Shown here: positions 26,781 to 35,641 of the stretch, in pieces
Layout: every line of letters starts with the position of its first letter
How positions within the stretch are numbered: position 1 is the first letter of the stretch
NCBI GenBank assembly: GCA_934466515.1
Contig: CAKSLH010000001.1
Coordinates: 372,001-436,000, forward strand
Direction: 5' to 3'
DNA length: 64,000 bases
From: an uncultured Eubacteriales bacterium
GTDB taxonomy: Bacteria; Bacillota; Clostridia; Oscillospirales; Acutalibacteraceae
Made by a program: the position numbers and the translations under genes
Notes under the pieces: generated by a model
Databases searched by the model: none
What the model was told of the DNA's origin: nothing
Seen by the model: the letters and a program-made list of their open reading frames with translations, nothing else

Positions 26781-26896
26781 TTTTCCGCCCCTTTCTTTCA
26801 CTTTATGATAGCATTAAATTCTTAATCCGTAAAGAGCAATTTTTTTGATTTTAAGAATACATTTTAATTTTTATTTTAAAAAATCAGTAATTATTA

Positions 26897-26925
26897 TTGA
26901 TTTTTTAATAATTTGAGTGTATACT
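26897..26925 (+). promoter_or_regulatory. Sigma-A promoter of the flavodiiron gene
   Basis: TTGATT (26897-26902), a 17-bp spacer and TATACT (26920-26925), with GGAGG at 26942-26946 and the ATG at 26956. Confidence 0.6.
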
Positions 26926-26955
26926 GTATTAAGAATAAATCGGAGGTAACAAAAA

Positions 26956-28119
26956 ATGGATATGAATATTTCGAACAGCATAAGGTATATAGGTGTTAAT
27001 GACAGAAAAATTGATTTATTTGAGGGTCAGTATAAAGTACCGAACGGAATGGCGTATAACTCTTATGTTATAATTGATGATAAAATCGCTGTTATGGATA
27101 CTGTTGACGCAGAGTTTAAAGACGAATGGTTAAACAACCTGAAAGCCGCATTAAACGGGCGAAATCCCGACTTTTTGATAGTCTCGCACATGGAGCCGGA
27201 CCACTCGGCAAACATTATGAAGTTCTTAAAAGAATTCCCCGAAAGCAAGGTAGTGACAAACTCTAAGGCTCTTGCTATGATAAAAAACTTTTTCGGCGCT
27301 GACTTAACTGAAAAAGCAATAACCGTAAAAGACGGCGAGACCTTAAGCTTAGGCTCGCACACACTTAATTTCATATTTGCGCCTATGGTGCACTGGCCGG
27401 AGGTCATGGTAGCATACGAAAGCTCAGAATCTGTTTTATTTTCAGCTGACGGCTTCGGAAAATTCGGAGCTTATGATACCGACGAGGACTGGGCATGCGA
27501 AGCAAGAAGGTATTATTTCGGAATTGTCGGGAAATACGGCGCTCAGGTGCAAGCTCTGCTTAAAAAAGCCTCTGCTCTTAACATTAAAAAAATCTGCCCT
27601 CTCCATGGCCCTGTTTTAACCGAAAATTTAAGCTATTACATAGGACTTTATAATACTTGGTCCTCTTACGCTCCCGAAACCGAAGGGGTGTGCATTTGCT
27701 ATTGCTCGGTTTACGGAAATACAAAAAAAGCCGCCGAAATTCTTGCCGAAAGGCTAAAGGAAAACGGCTGTGCGAAGGTAGCGGTCAATGACCTTGCAAG
27801 GTGCGATATGGCAGAAGCGGTTGAAGACGCTTTCAGATATAATAAGCTTGTTCTCGCCTGCCCCACCTATAATGCGGATCTGTTCCCTTTTATGAAGCAG
27901 TTTATTGACGGACTTAAAGAAAGAAATTATCAGAACAGAACCGTTGCGTTTATAGAAAACGGCTCATGGGCGCCCGTTGCCGCAAAGCTTATGCGCGAAA
28001 AATTAGAACCCTGCAAAAACATTGCCTTTACCGAAGCTGCCGTAAAAATTCTTTCGGCTGTAAAGGAAGAAAATTTAATTCAGCTCGACACCATGGCAAA
28101 CGAGCTTTGTAAACAATAA
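26956..28119 (+). CDS. fprA: Flavodiiron protein (FprA-like oxygen/NO reductase)
   Basis: 387 aa. The N-terminal metallo-beta-lactamase-like part keeps the diiron ligands: H78-x-E80-x-D82-H83 (VSHMEPDHS), H146 (PMVHWPEVM), the Asp in FSADGFG and the His in CPLHGP. From about residue 250 a flavodoxin domain binds FMN (CYCSVYGNTKKAAE). The enzyme reduces O2 to water (or NO to N2O) in the cytoplasm and protects strict anaerobes. The electron donor, often rubredoxin, is not encoded next to it. It is a stand-alone gene with its own promoter and terminator. Length is normal for the family without extra domains. Confidence 0.95.
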   Translation: MDMNISNSIRYIGVNDRKIDLFEGQYKVPNGMAYNSYVIIDDKIAVMDTVDAEFKDEWLNNLKAALNGRNPDFLIVSHMEPDHSANIMKFLKEFPESKVVTNSKALAMIKNFFGADLTEKAITVKDGETLSLGSHTLNFIFAPMVHWPEVMVAYESSESVLFSADGFGKFGAYDTDEDWACEARRYYFGIVGKYGAQVQALLKKASALNIKKICPLHGPVLTENLSYYIGLYNTWSSYAPETEGVCICYCSVYGNTKKAAEILAERLKENGCAKVAVNDLARCDMAEAVEDAFRYNKLVLACPTYNADLFPFMKQFIDGLKERNYQNRTVAFIENGSWAPVAAKLMREKLEPCKNIAFTEAAVKILSAVKEENLIQLDTMANELCKQ

Positions 28120-28133
28120 AAGCTTATTACGCA

Positions 28134-28165
28134 AAAAGCCGTCCGTTATAAAACGGGCGGCTTTT
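28134..28165 (+). terminator. Terminator after the flavodiiron gene
   Basis: AAAAGCCGTCCGTT pairs with AACGGGCGGCTTTT (one G-U pair, short A-rich loop), followed by C and T residues. Confidence 0.75.
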
Positions 28166-28211
28166 CCTTTATTTATGCGGTTTTCAAAAGGTTTGTAACA
28201 ATGATTTTAAC

Positions 28212-28535
28212 TCATTTTATAATATACTTTATAACAAGCTCGCATACCAAGGCTCCGCCGCTTGCGCCTGCCGCGACAGCTATGAGGCTTGATTTTTTCC
28301 AGCCCAATATAAACGCGACGATAAATCCGCAAACAGCAGACCATATATTTCCGGTAGCATATAAAAATCCGGGGACTGTCATACAGGCAAGAACAGCATA
28401 GGGCATATAAAAAAGAACCGAAAGCACAAATTTATTTGTTATTTTCTTTTTTAACAGCACCATAGGAAGCATTCTTACAAGATAGGTTACTCCTGCCATA
28501 ACCAAAAGGTAAAGGAAAAATTTACTGTAATTCAT
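28212..28535 (-). CDS. azlD: AzlD-family branched-chain amino acid exporter subunit
   Basis: 107 aa with three or four hydrophobic segments, including the family start LVMAGVTYLVRMLPMVLLKKK. AzlD is the small partner of AzlC in an exporter of branched-chain amino acids at the cell membrane. The gene overlaps the end of azlC by 14 bp. Length is normal. Confidence 0.88.
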   Translation of the reverse strand: MNYSKFFLYLLVMAGVTYLVRMLPMVLLKKKITNKFVLSVLFYMPYAVLACMTVPGFLYATGNIWSAVCGFIVAFILGWKKSSLIAVAAGASGGALVCELVIKYIIK

Positions 28536-29241
28536 TTTGCTGTTCCTCCCCTGTCGGTGCGACCGCCGCCATTATGCAGGCGGCAGCGAGAGCGCAGATT
28601 ATTATTGCAAAGCCGCTTTGTACCTTACTTAAAATCGGAATATATTTAAAGCAGCAGCTTAAAACTACGGAAATTGCAACGCATAAAAGAATATTTTTAT
28701 TTCCGTGAGCCGCAGGAACGACGATTGCTATAAACATTCCGTAAATCGCAAGATTAAGCGCATTTATAAGCACCTGAGGCAATATGCTTCCTGCAACCGC
28801 GCCGATGATTGTTCCGATACTCCAGCCGAGATAGGGTGTTAAAATCAGCCCGTACATATATTTTCGGTTCAAAAGCTCAGGATTTGAAGCGCCTATTGCG
28901 AACACCTCATCGGTATTGACAAACGAAAAAACAAATCTGTCAAAAGTTGTAACCGATTTATCAAATCTCTGAGAAAGCGAGACCGACATCAGCGCATATC
29001 TTAAATTTATTATAAGCTGGCTTAAGGCAAGCTCATAAAAGGCCCCGTTTGACATGATAATCGGAACGGCGGCAAGCTGACCGGCGGAGGTAACATTCGT
29101 CATTGAAATCAGGGTTGCCTGAACACCTGTCAGTCCCTGAGATACCGCCGAAATTCCAAACGCAAACGCTACCGCAAGATAGCCTATACATACGGGAAGC
29201 CCGTCCTTTATTCCGTTTAAAAAATTTTTTGAATTCTGCAT
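28522..29241 (-). CDS. azlC: AzlC-family branched-chain amino acid exporter
   Basis: 239 aa with about seven membrane segments. The AzlC opening GIKDGLPVCIGYLAVAFAFG and the central NLRYALMSVSLSQRF and TDEVFAI motifs are clear. It forms an exporter with AzlD, encoded by the overlapping downstream gene. The substrate is inferred from the family (leucine/isoleucine/valine and analogues). Confidence 0.92.
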   Translation of the reverse strand: MQNSKNFLNGIKDGLPVCIGYLAVAFAFGISAVSQGLTGVQATLISMTNVTSAGQLAAVPIIMSNGAFYELALSQLIINLRYALMSVSLSQRFDKSVTTFDRFVFSFVNTDEVFAIGASNPELLNRKYMYGLILTPYLGWSIGTIIGAVAGSILPQVLINALNLAIYGMFIAIVVPAAHGNKNILLCVAISVVLSCCFKYIPILSKVQSGFAIIICALAAACIMAAVAPTGEEQQNELQ

Positions 29242-29423
29242 ACGAGTCGCCTCTTTTTAAAGCTTAAAATAATTATAACATAATTTAAAAAATCTTCAAC
29301 TGTTTTTGAAATTCCACTTATATTGGTTTATTTTGCATAATATTTTTCTGAAAATCGTTTTAAAATGATTTTCATTTGTTGAAAATATCTAAAATTGAGA
29401 ACAAATTATATTATAATAAACAC

Positions 29424-29452
29424 TTGCAAAAATGCGCGGAATAATGTATTAT
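29424..29452 (+). promoter_or_regulatory. Sigma-A promoter of glgP
   Basis: TTGCAA (29424-29429), a 17-bp spacer and TATTAT (29447-29452), 54 bp before the ATG at 29506. The rest of the 264-bp divergent gap is A+T-rich with no gene seen. Confidence 0.6.
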
Positions 29453-29505
29453 AAGATAGTAAACAATATATAGGAAAAATAATCTTGATTTTGGGAGATG
29501 GAGAT

Positions 29506-31908
29506 ATGACTAATTATACAGCTGCAAAGCTTTCCGAAATGCTTGAAATTAAGCTTTCACACAATTTCGGAGTTACCCCCGATCAGGCTTCGGACGATAT
29601 CTTTTACAAGGCTTGCGTTCTTGTTCTGCTCGATATAATGAGCGACAGAAAAGCCGCCTTTAAAAAGAAGGTTGACGAGCAGGGAGCAAAAACCGTTTAT
29701 TATCTTAGCATGGAATTCCTTATGGGAAGATCGCTTAAGAACAATCTTTTCAATCTTGACCTTACAAACGCTATGGCTCAGGCTCTTAAAAAATATAATG
29801 TAAAGCTTGAAAAACTTTATGATTTTGAGCCCGACGCAGGTCTCGGAAACGGCGGACTCGGTAGACTTGCCGCCTGCTTCTTGGACGCTTTGGCAACCGG
29901 CGGATACAATGCCATGGGCTACTGCATCCGTTATGAGCTCGGAATTTTCAGACAGAAGCTTGTTGACGGCTGGCAGACCGAAATGCCCGACTTTTGGCTC
30001 CCGGGGGGCGGAGTATGGCTTGAACAGCGTCCGTCTTCTGCTGTAGACGTTCATTTTGACGGATATATAGACGAATGGTGGGACGGAGAGTTTCACCATG
30101 TCGAGCATAAGGACTATACAAATGTCCGCGCTATGCCCTATGATTTAAAGGTTGCCGGAAAGGACGGCAAGACGGTCAGCGTTTTAAGACTCTGGAGCGC
30201 TGAATGCGAGGATTTCAACATGAGCGCATTCAATCAGGGCGACTATGTAAGAGCGCTTGAAAAACGCGCAATGACAGAGGCGATTTCTAAGGTTCTTTAT
30301 CCCGAGGATAATCATATCGAGGGTAAATCGCTCCGCTTAAGACAGCAGTATTTCTTGGTTTCGGCTTCTATACAGGATATTTTAAGACGCCACACAAGAA
30401 AATACAACACGCTTGAAAATCTTCCCGAGAAGATAGCCATTCATATCAACGATACCCACCCCACCCTTGCAATTCCCGAGCTTATGAGACTTTTGCTTGA
30501 CGAATGCGGTTATTCATGGGAAAAATCATGGGATATCGTAACCAAGACCATGGCTTATACCAACCACACTATAATGAGCGAGGCTCTCGAGTGCTGGCAG
30601 GAAAGTCTCTTTAAGGAAAGACTTCCGAGAATTTATCAGATAGTAAAGGAAATCGACCGCAGATACCGCGAGCATATTATTAGCCTTACGGGCGATTTCG
30701 CACTTGCGGAAAGAGTTGCGATAATTCAAAACGGCGTTATCAGAATGGCTAACCTCTGCGTTGCAACCTGCCATACCGTAAACGGAGTTTCAAAGCTTCA
30801 CAGCGATATTATCAAAAATGAGCTTTTCAACGATTATTACAAGCTTACTCCCGAAAAGTTCACCAATGTTACAAACGGAATTGCACACCGCAGATGGCTT
30901 TGTCAGGCAAATCCCGACCTTTCAAAGCTTATTACCGAGCTTATCGGCGACGGATTTGTTTCAGACGCTTCAAAGCTTTCAAAGCTTAAGGACTTCCTTG
31001 ACGATGAAACGGTTTTGAACAAGCTTGCCGATATCAAGTATAAAAACAAGGTAAGACTTTCAAATTATATCAAATCGAATTATTCGATTGATATTGACCC
31101 GCATTCAATCGTTGATATGCAGGTAAAGAGACTTCACGAATATAAGCGCCAGCACATGAACGCGCTTCATATTATCAGAGATTACCTCTTTATCAAAGAG
31201 CACCCCAACGCTCCCTTTACACCTAAGACCTATATCTTCGGCGCTAAGGCGGCTTCGGGCTATCTGTTTGCAAAAGAAATCATTCAGATGATCTACAAGC
31301 TTTCAAAGGTTATTGACAATGACCCTGCGGTTAAGGGTAAAATGAAGGTTGTATTCCTTGAGGATTACAGAGTAACCCTCGCAGAGCTTATGATTCCCGC
31401 CGCAGAAATCAGCGAGCAGATTTCTCTTGCTTCTACAGAGGCGAGCGGAACCAGCAACATGAAGTTCATGCTGAACGGCGCAATAACCTTAGGAACGGAA
31501 GACGGCGCAAATGTTGAAATCCATCAGGCAGTAGGCGACGATAACATTATTATCTTCGGCATGCGCACACCAGAGGTTTTAAATCTGCAAAAGCGCGGAT
31601 ATAATCCTCAGATGTATTATAACAACAATCCCGAGCTTCGCCACGCTCTTGATTTCATCGGAAAGGGTATTGACGGAAAGAATTTCGATAATATCTATAA
31701 CACACTTAAAAATGTCGACACTTATATGGCTCTCGGCGACTTTGCCGATTACTGCTGTGCGCAGGATAAAGCCTCAGAGCTTTATAAGAATAAGCTTAAA
31801 TGGAATAAGATGTCGCTTATGAATATAGCAAGCTCGGGTATTTTCTCGGCAGACCGCTCAATTAAGGATTACGCCGAAAATATCTGGCACATCAAGCCTG
31901 TAAAGTGA
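29506..31908 (+). CDS. glgP: Glycogen/maltodextrin phosphorylase
   Basis: 800 aa from the ATG at 29506, chosen for the GGGAGATGGAG just upstream; the frame is open to a TTG at 29485. GT35 marks are complete: YYLSMEFLMGRSL, EPDAGLGNGGLGRLAACF, HINDTHPTLAIPEL, VKRLHEYKRQ and the PLP-lysine block EASGTSNMKFMLNG. It releases glucose-1-phosphate from glycogen or maltodextrin in the cytoplasm. It is followed 4 bp later by a GH13 enzyme, so storage glucan breakdown is one operon. Confidence 0.97.
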   Translation: MTNYTAAKLSEMLEIKLSHNFGVTPDQASDDIFYKACVLVLLDIMSDRKAAFKKKVDEQGAKTVYYLSMEFLMGRSLKNNLFNLDLTNAMAQALKKYNVKLEKLYDFEPDAGLGNGGLGRLAACFLDALATGGYNAMGYCIRYELGIFRQKLVDGWQTEMPDFWLPGGGVWLEQRPSSAVDVHFDGYIDEWWDGEFHHVEHKDYTNVRAMPYDLKVAGKDGKTVSVLRLWSAECEDFNMSAFNQGDYVRALEKRAMTEAISKVLYPEDNHIEGKSLRLRQQYFLVSASIQDILRRHTRKYNTLENLPEKIAIHINDTHPTLAIPELMRLLLDECGYSWEKSWDIVTKTMAYTNHTIMSEALECWQESLFKERLPRIYQIVKEIDRRYREHIISLTGDFALAERVAIIQNGVIRMANLCVATCHTVNGVSKLHSDIIKNELFNDYYKLTPEKFTNVTNGIAHRRWLCQANPDLSKLITELIGDGFVSDASKLSKLKDFLDDETVLNKLADIKYKNKVRLSNYIKSNYSIDIDPHSIVDMQVKRLHEYKRQHMNALHIIRDYLFIKEHPNAPFTPKTYIFGAKAASGYLFAKEIIQMIYKLSKVIDNDPAVKGKMKVVFLEDYRVTLAELMIPAAEISEQISLASTEASGTSNMKFMLNGAITLGTEDGANVEIHQAVGDDNIIIFGMRTPEVLNLQKRGYNPQMYYNNNPELRHALDFIGKGIDGKNFDNIYNTLKNVDTYMALGDFADYCCAQDKASELYKNKLKWNKMSLMNIASSGIFSADRSIKDYAENIWHIKPVK

Positions 31909-31912
31909 GAAA

Positions 31913-33772
31913 ATGAATTATTACCCTTTTAACTCAAGCTTAGAAACCTATAAATCCGTAAAAGGCGCCTTAGCCGCAGGAAAAGACCTGCGGCTAAGGC
32001 TTTTGCTGCATAGCGACGCAAAATGCAAACAGGCTTTCCTGATTTTAAAGGACGATAAAACAGGCCTTGACAATTACATACCCTTACTTGCGACCGACGA
32101 TTATCTTGAAGAATACAGATTTTATGAAACCACGCTGAATTTAGGCGAGGGGCTTTATTTTTATGCCTTTAAATACACAAGCGATTTCGGCGACTTCTTT
32201 ATAACTAGAGAAAAAGAGGGACGCGGAATTGTATGCAGAGAAAAGCCCAGATTTTGGCAGTTAACGGTTTATGATGACGATAAATGCACACCCGACTGGC
32301 TAAGCGGCGGAATAATTTATCAGATTTTCCCCGACAGATTTAATTTTTCCGGAGAAGAAAAGGAAAATGTTCCGAGCGACAGATATATCGTTCATGATAA
32401 GAGCATATCCCCCGCTTTCAGACAGGACACCTATCCGAATTCTCTTGGAAACGATTATTACTGCGGCGACCTTAAGGGAATTGAAAAAAAGCTTGATTAC
32501 CTAAAAAGCCTTAATGTTACCTGCATTTATTTAAATCCGATTTTCGAGGCGCATTCAAATCATCGGTATAATACCGCCGATTATTTAAATATCGACCCTC
32601 TGCTCGGAAATAAAGAGGATTTCAAATCGCTTTGCAATGCCGCACATAAAAAGGGAATACGGATTATACTTGACGGCGTTTTTTCCCACACAGGAGACGA
32701 CAGCATTTATTTTAACCGAAACAAGCGCTACGGAACGGGCGGCGCTTATAACGATTATAATTCGCCTTACCGCGAATGGTTTAAATTTAATTCCTATCCT
32801 GACGATTATTCGGCATGGTGGGGTGTCAAAACTCTTCCCGAAACCGATGAAAATTCCCCGTCTTTTACCGATTTTATTACCGGTGAAAAGGGTGTTTTAA
32901 AATACTGGCAGTCGCTCGGAGCCGACGGCTGGCGTCTTGATGTTGCCGATGAGCTCCCCGATAATTTTCTTGATAACATAAGAAAAGCCGTTAAATCCGC
33001 AAATAAAAAATCATACCTTTTAGGCGAGGTATGGGAGGACGCTTCAAATAAAATCAGCTACGGCTCAAGGCGTAGATTTCTGCGCGGAAAGCAGCTCGAT
33101 TCCGTTATGAATTATCCCTTTGCGAACGCAATAATTGATTTTGTAAGGACGGGCAATTCGGACGCCTTAAAGGAAACCGTTTTTGAAATTCTTGAAAATT
33201 ATCCCGAAAAAAGCGTTAATCTTATGATGAATCATATCGGCACTCATGACACCGCAAGAATTTTAACAAGGCTTTCTAAAAATAACGATAATTTCGGAGA
33301 CAGAGCTAAGCAGTCTCAAATGAAATTAAGCGAAGAAGAATATAATTTTGCAAAGAAAAGACTTTTTGAGGCTGTTCTTTTGCAGTTTACTTTGCCAGGG
33401 GTCCCTTCGGTTTACTACGGCGACGAGGCAGGAATGACCGGCGGCTTTGACCCGTTTTGCAGAGGATATTTCCCTTGGGGAAAGGAAGATAAGGAAATAA
33501 CCGAATTTTATAAAAAATTGGGGAAATTAAGAATTCACTGCAAAGCTTTTTGCGGCGGAGAATATGTCCCGTGGCAGCTGCCGCAGGGTGTTTTCGGCTT
33601 TGAAAGAAAGTGCAAATCGGCAAAAGCGCTCACGGTTATCAATTGCTCTGAAAGCGAGATGTCCGTAGATGTTCCCGAGGAATACAAAAAATCGAAATCG
33701 CACCTCGGAAAGAGTTTAATCGGAAAAACTCTTACTCTTAAGTCCCAAGAATTCACAGTCATTATCTTATAA
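31913..33772 (+). CDS. GH13 alpha-amylase family enzyme (neopullulanase/maltogenic type)
   Basis: 619 aa, cytoplasmic. An N-terminal beta-sandwich of the CBM34 type (about 1-115) precedes the (beta/alpha)8 barrel. Catalytic residues are visible: Asp in GWRLDVADE (nucleophile), Glu in LLGEVWED (acid/base) and Asp in NHIGTHDTAR. The conserved GGDLKGI-like start reads CGDLKGIEKKLDYLK. It cleaves alpha-1,4 (possibly alpha-1,6) bonds of glucans or cyclodextrins. Its start is 4 bp after glgP, so it is co-expressed and prepares short glucans. Confidence 0.93.
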   Translation: MNYYPFNSSLETYKSVKGALAAGKDLRLRLLLHSDAKCKQAFLILKDDKTGLDNYIPLLATDDYLEEYRFYETTLNLGEGLYFYAFKYTSDFGDFFITREKEGRGIVCREKPRFWQLTVYDDDKCTPDWLSGGIIYQIFPDRFNFSGEEKENVPSDRYIVHDKSISPAFRQDTYPNSLGNDYYCGDLKGIEKKLDYLKSLNVTCIYLNPIFEAHSNHRYNTADYLNIDPLLGNKEDFKSLCNAAHKKGIRIILDGVFSHTGDDSIYFNRNKRYGTGGAYNDYNSPYREWFKFNSYPDDYSAWWGVKTLPETDENSPSFTDFITGEKGVLKYWQSLGADGWRLDVADELPDNFLDNIRKAVKSANKKSYLLGEVWEDASNKISYGSRRRFLRGKQLDSVMNYPFANAIIDFVRTGNSDALKETVFEILENYPEKSVNLMMNHIGTHDTARILTRLSKNNDNFGDRAKQSQMKLSEEEYNFAKKRLFEAVLLQFTLPGVPSVYYGDEAGMTGGFDPFCRGYFPWGKEDKEITEFYKKLGKLRIHCKAFCGGEYVPWQLPQGVFGFERKCKSAKALTVINCSESEMSVDVPEEYKKSKSHLGKSLIGKTLTLKSQEFTVIIL

Positions 33773-33774
33773 GA

Positions 33775-33807
33775 AAACCCTTCCCTGTTGATTTCAGGGA
33801 AGGGTTT
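33775..33807. terminator. 13-bp perfect hairpin after the GH13 gene
   Basis: AAACCCTTCCCTG (33775-33787) and CAGGGAAGGGTTT (33795-33807) with a 7-base loop. Only three T follow, so termination may depend on the later hairpins. Confidence 0.65.
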
Positions 33808-33810
33808 GAG

Positions 33811-33942
33811 AGTGTCGACAAAGTCGACACTTTCTTGGACGGGAATGCCGTTCGCTCGAAAATCAGAGATTTTCGGACTACACTCTATCCCCGCCAATAC
33901 CACCCCAGTGTCCTTGAAAAACCGCTGAATTAAGCGGTTTTT
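33811..33942. repeat. Cluster of perfect hairpins
   Basis: Three hairpins follow each other: AGTGTCGAC/GTCGACACT (33811-33831, loop AAA), CGAAAATC/GATTTTCG (33857-33875) and AAAAACCGCT/AGCGGTTTTT (33917-33942, terminator-like). No gene is credible in 33773-34101; the stretch holds only such structures and A+T-rich remnants. Confidence 0.65.
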
Positions 33943-34035
33943 CGCTTACAATGTGTTTTTTCGCCGCGCATGTCGCCGAAAAAACAAAATGCGGCACAAA
34001 CGCCGCAACACAAGGTTATTTACAATTTGTCAACA

Positions 34036-34078
34036 GAAAAAAAAACTTCCCTGTAATTAACAGGGAAGGGTTTTTTTT
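34036..34078. terminator. Bidirectional terminator between GH13 region and D-LDH gene
   Basis: CTTCCCTGT (34046-34054) and ACAGGGAAG (34060-34068) with a 5-base loop have T-runs on both strands. The stem copies the core of the hairpin at 33775-33807. It terminates the minus-strand trxA/D-LDH unit. Confidence 0.8.
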
Positions 34079-34101
34079 CTAAATCGTTTTTAAAATCATT
34101 T

Positions 34102-35133
34102 TTAAAAGCACTTTTCTCCGCTTTTCTTTTTACAGTCATCAACCTTACCGCAGCGGTAGCAAAGCTCATTTTGAGCGGAGCCGTTTTTCTCAAGCTCGAT
34201 AAGGTTATCAACCGTGGTCTGTGCGATATTCGAAAGCGCCTCACGGGTTAAAAACGCCTGATGCGAGGTAACGATAACATTCGGCATTGAAATAAGTCTT
34301 GCGAGAACATCATCATCAATAATATGACCCGACCTGTCCTCAAAGAAAATATCGGACTCCTCTTCATAAACATCGAGGCATGCGGCGCCAACCTTTCTTG
34401 ATTTAATTCCTTCAAGAAGAGCCTCCGCGTCAATCAAGGCTCCGCGCGAAGTATTGATTATCGCAACGCCTTTTTTCATTTTTTCAATTGCACTGCCGTC
34501 AATCATGTGCATTGTCTCTTTCGTAAGCGGACAGTGAAGAGAAATTATATCGCTCTCGGACAGAATTTCGTCTAACGAAACATATTTTGCGCCCTCGATT
34601 TCTGAGGGGAATTTATCATAGCAGATAACATTCATTCCGAAACCCTTGCAGATATTTATAAATACCTTTCCTATCTTACCTGTTCCCACTACTCCGACGG
34701 TTTTTCCGTGAAGGTCAAAGCCTGTAAGTCCGTTAAGGCTGAAATTATAGTCGCGGGTTCTGATATAAGCCTTATGAATTCTTCTGATAGAAGTAAGCAG
34801 CATTGCCATGGCATGCTCGGCAACGGCATACGGCGAATATGCAGGAACTCTTACAACATGAATTTTATTATAAGCATGCTTTATATCTACATTGTTATAG
34901 CCCGCGCACCTTAAAGCTATTGTCTTAACACCGAGCTCGCAGAGCCCGTCGATAACCTCTGCGTTTACCTCGTCATTTACAAAAACGCATACGCCGTCAC
35001 AATTAGAAGCGAGCCTGACGGTATCGGGATTAAGCTTGGTTTCATAAAATTTAAGCTTAATGCCTGCATTTTTCGCAGGCTCCTCAAAAGCCTCTATATC
35101 ATAGGGCTTTGCATCAAAAAAAGCTATTTTCAT
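34102..35133 (-). CDS. D-lactate dehydrogenase-like 2-hydroxyacid dehydrogenase with Cys-rich tail
   Basis: 343 aa. The NAD-binding block VGVVGTGKIGKVF (about 147-159), the substrate Arg (ALRCAGYNNVD), the Glu of VYEEESDIF and the His of TSHQAF follow the LdhA family, which reduces pyruvate to D-lactate in the cytoplasm. After the normal end of the family (about residue 320) there is an extra tail with C-x2-C-x5-C-x7-C (ELCYRCGKVDDCKKKSG). This may bind metal or form disulfides. It is 24 bp downstream of thioredoxin and probably co-transcribed with it. Confidence 0.9.
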   Translation of the reverse strand: MKIAFFDAKPYDIEAFEEPAKNAGIKLKFYETKLNPDTVRLASNCDGVCVFVNDEVNAEVIDGLCELGVKTIALRCAGYNNVDIKHAYNKIHVVRVPAYSPYAVAEHAMAMLLTSIRRIHKAYIRTRDYNFSLNGLTGFDLHGKTVGVVGTGKIGKVFINICKGFGMNVICYDKFPSEIEGAKYVSLDEILSESDIISLHCPLTKETMHMIDGSAIEKMKKGVAIINTSRGALIDAEALLEGIKSRKVGAACLDVYEEESDIFFEDRSGHIIDDDVLARLISMPNVIVTSHQAFLTREALSNIAQTTVDNLIELEKNGSAQNELCYRCGKVDDCKKKSGEKCF

Positions 35134-35157
35134 CTAAAATTTCCTTCCTTTTTTAAA

Positions 35158-35478
35158 TCAGTGCTCCTGAGACAGAAAATCCTCTATTGCTTCCTTTTCA
35201 CGGTAACCGACAAAGCTGTCGACTATTTCTCCGTTTTTAATCAGAAAAACCGCGGGAATATTTTCAATTCCGAATTTAGCGGTTAGCTCGGGATTTTCGT
35301 CCACATTTGCCTTGCAGACCTTAACCTTGCCGTCAAACTCATCGGATATTTCTTCTATAACCGGAGAAAGCATAAGGCAGGGACCGCACCAATCGGCATA
35401 AAAGTCAATCAGCACAGGGATATCGCAGTTTGTAACCTCTTCTTCGAAATTATCATTATTTAAAATTGTTTCCGACAT
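35158..35478 (-). CDS. trxA: Thioredoxin
   Basis: 106 aa. The active site is Trp30-Cys31-Gly32-Pro33-Cys34 (FYADWCGPCLML), with the cis-Pro in IENIPAVFLIKNG. It reduces disulfides in the cytoplasm. A thioredoxin reductase gene is not adjacent. It is the first gene of a minus-strand pair with the D-LDH-like enzyme. Confidence 0.95.
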   Translation of the reverse strand: MSETILNNDNFEEEVTNCDIPVLIDFYADWCGPCLMLSPVIEEISDEFDGKVKVCKANVDENPELTAKFGIENIPAVFLIKNGEIVDSFVGYREKEAIEDFLSQEH

Positions 35479-35572
35479 TATATTTTTCTCCTTTTCTTTT
35501 TTTATTATTCTATCACATTCCGCTTTCTTTTACTATATTATTTTTATAATTTTTTTAAGAACGCGAAATATG

Positions 35573-35601
35573 TTGTTTTTTCAGTAAAAAAGTAATATAA
35601 T
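35573..35601 (+). promoter_or_regulatory. Sigma-A promoter of the phospholipid operon
   Basis: TTGTTT (35573-35578), a 17-bp spacer and TATAAT (35596-35601), followed by GGAGG at 35628-35632. Confidence 0.6.
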
Positions 35602-35641
35602 AGTAGTGTTATATATAATTTATTCTCGGAGGCTGAAAACC

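Noticed and set aside
33781..34035. Possible small RNA or riboswitch after the GH13 gene
   Set aside because: Only simple hairpins and terminator-like elements are seen, no recognisable aptamer fold or downstream gene in the right orientation.
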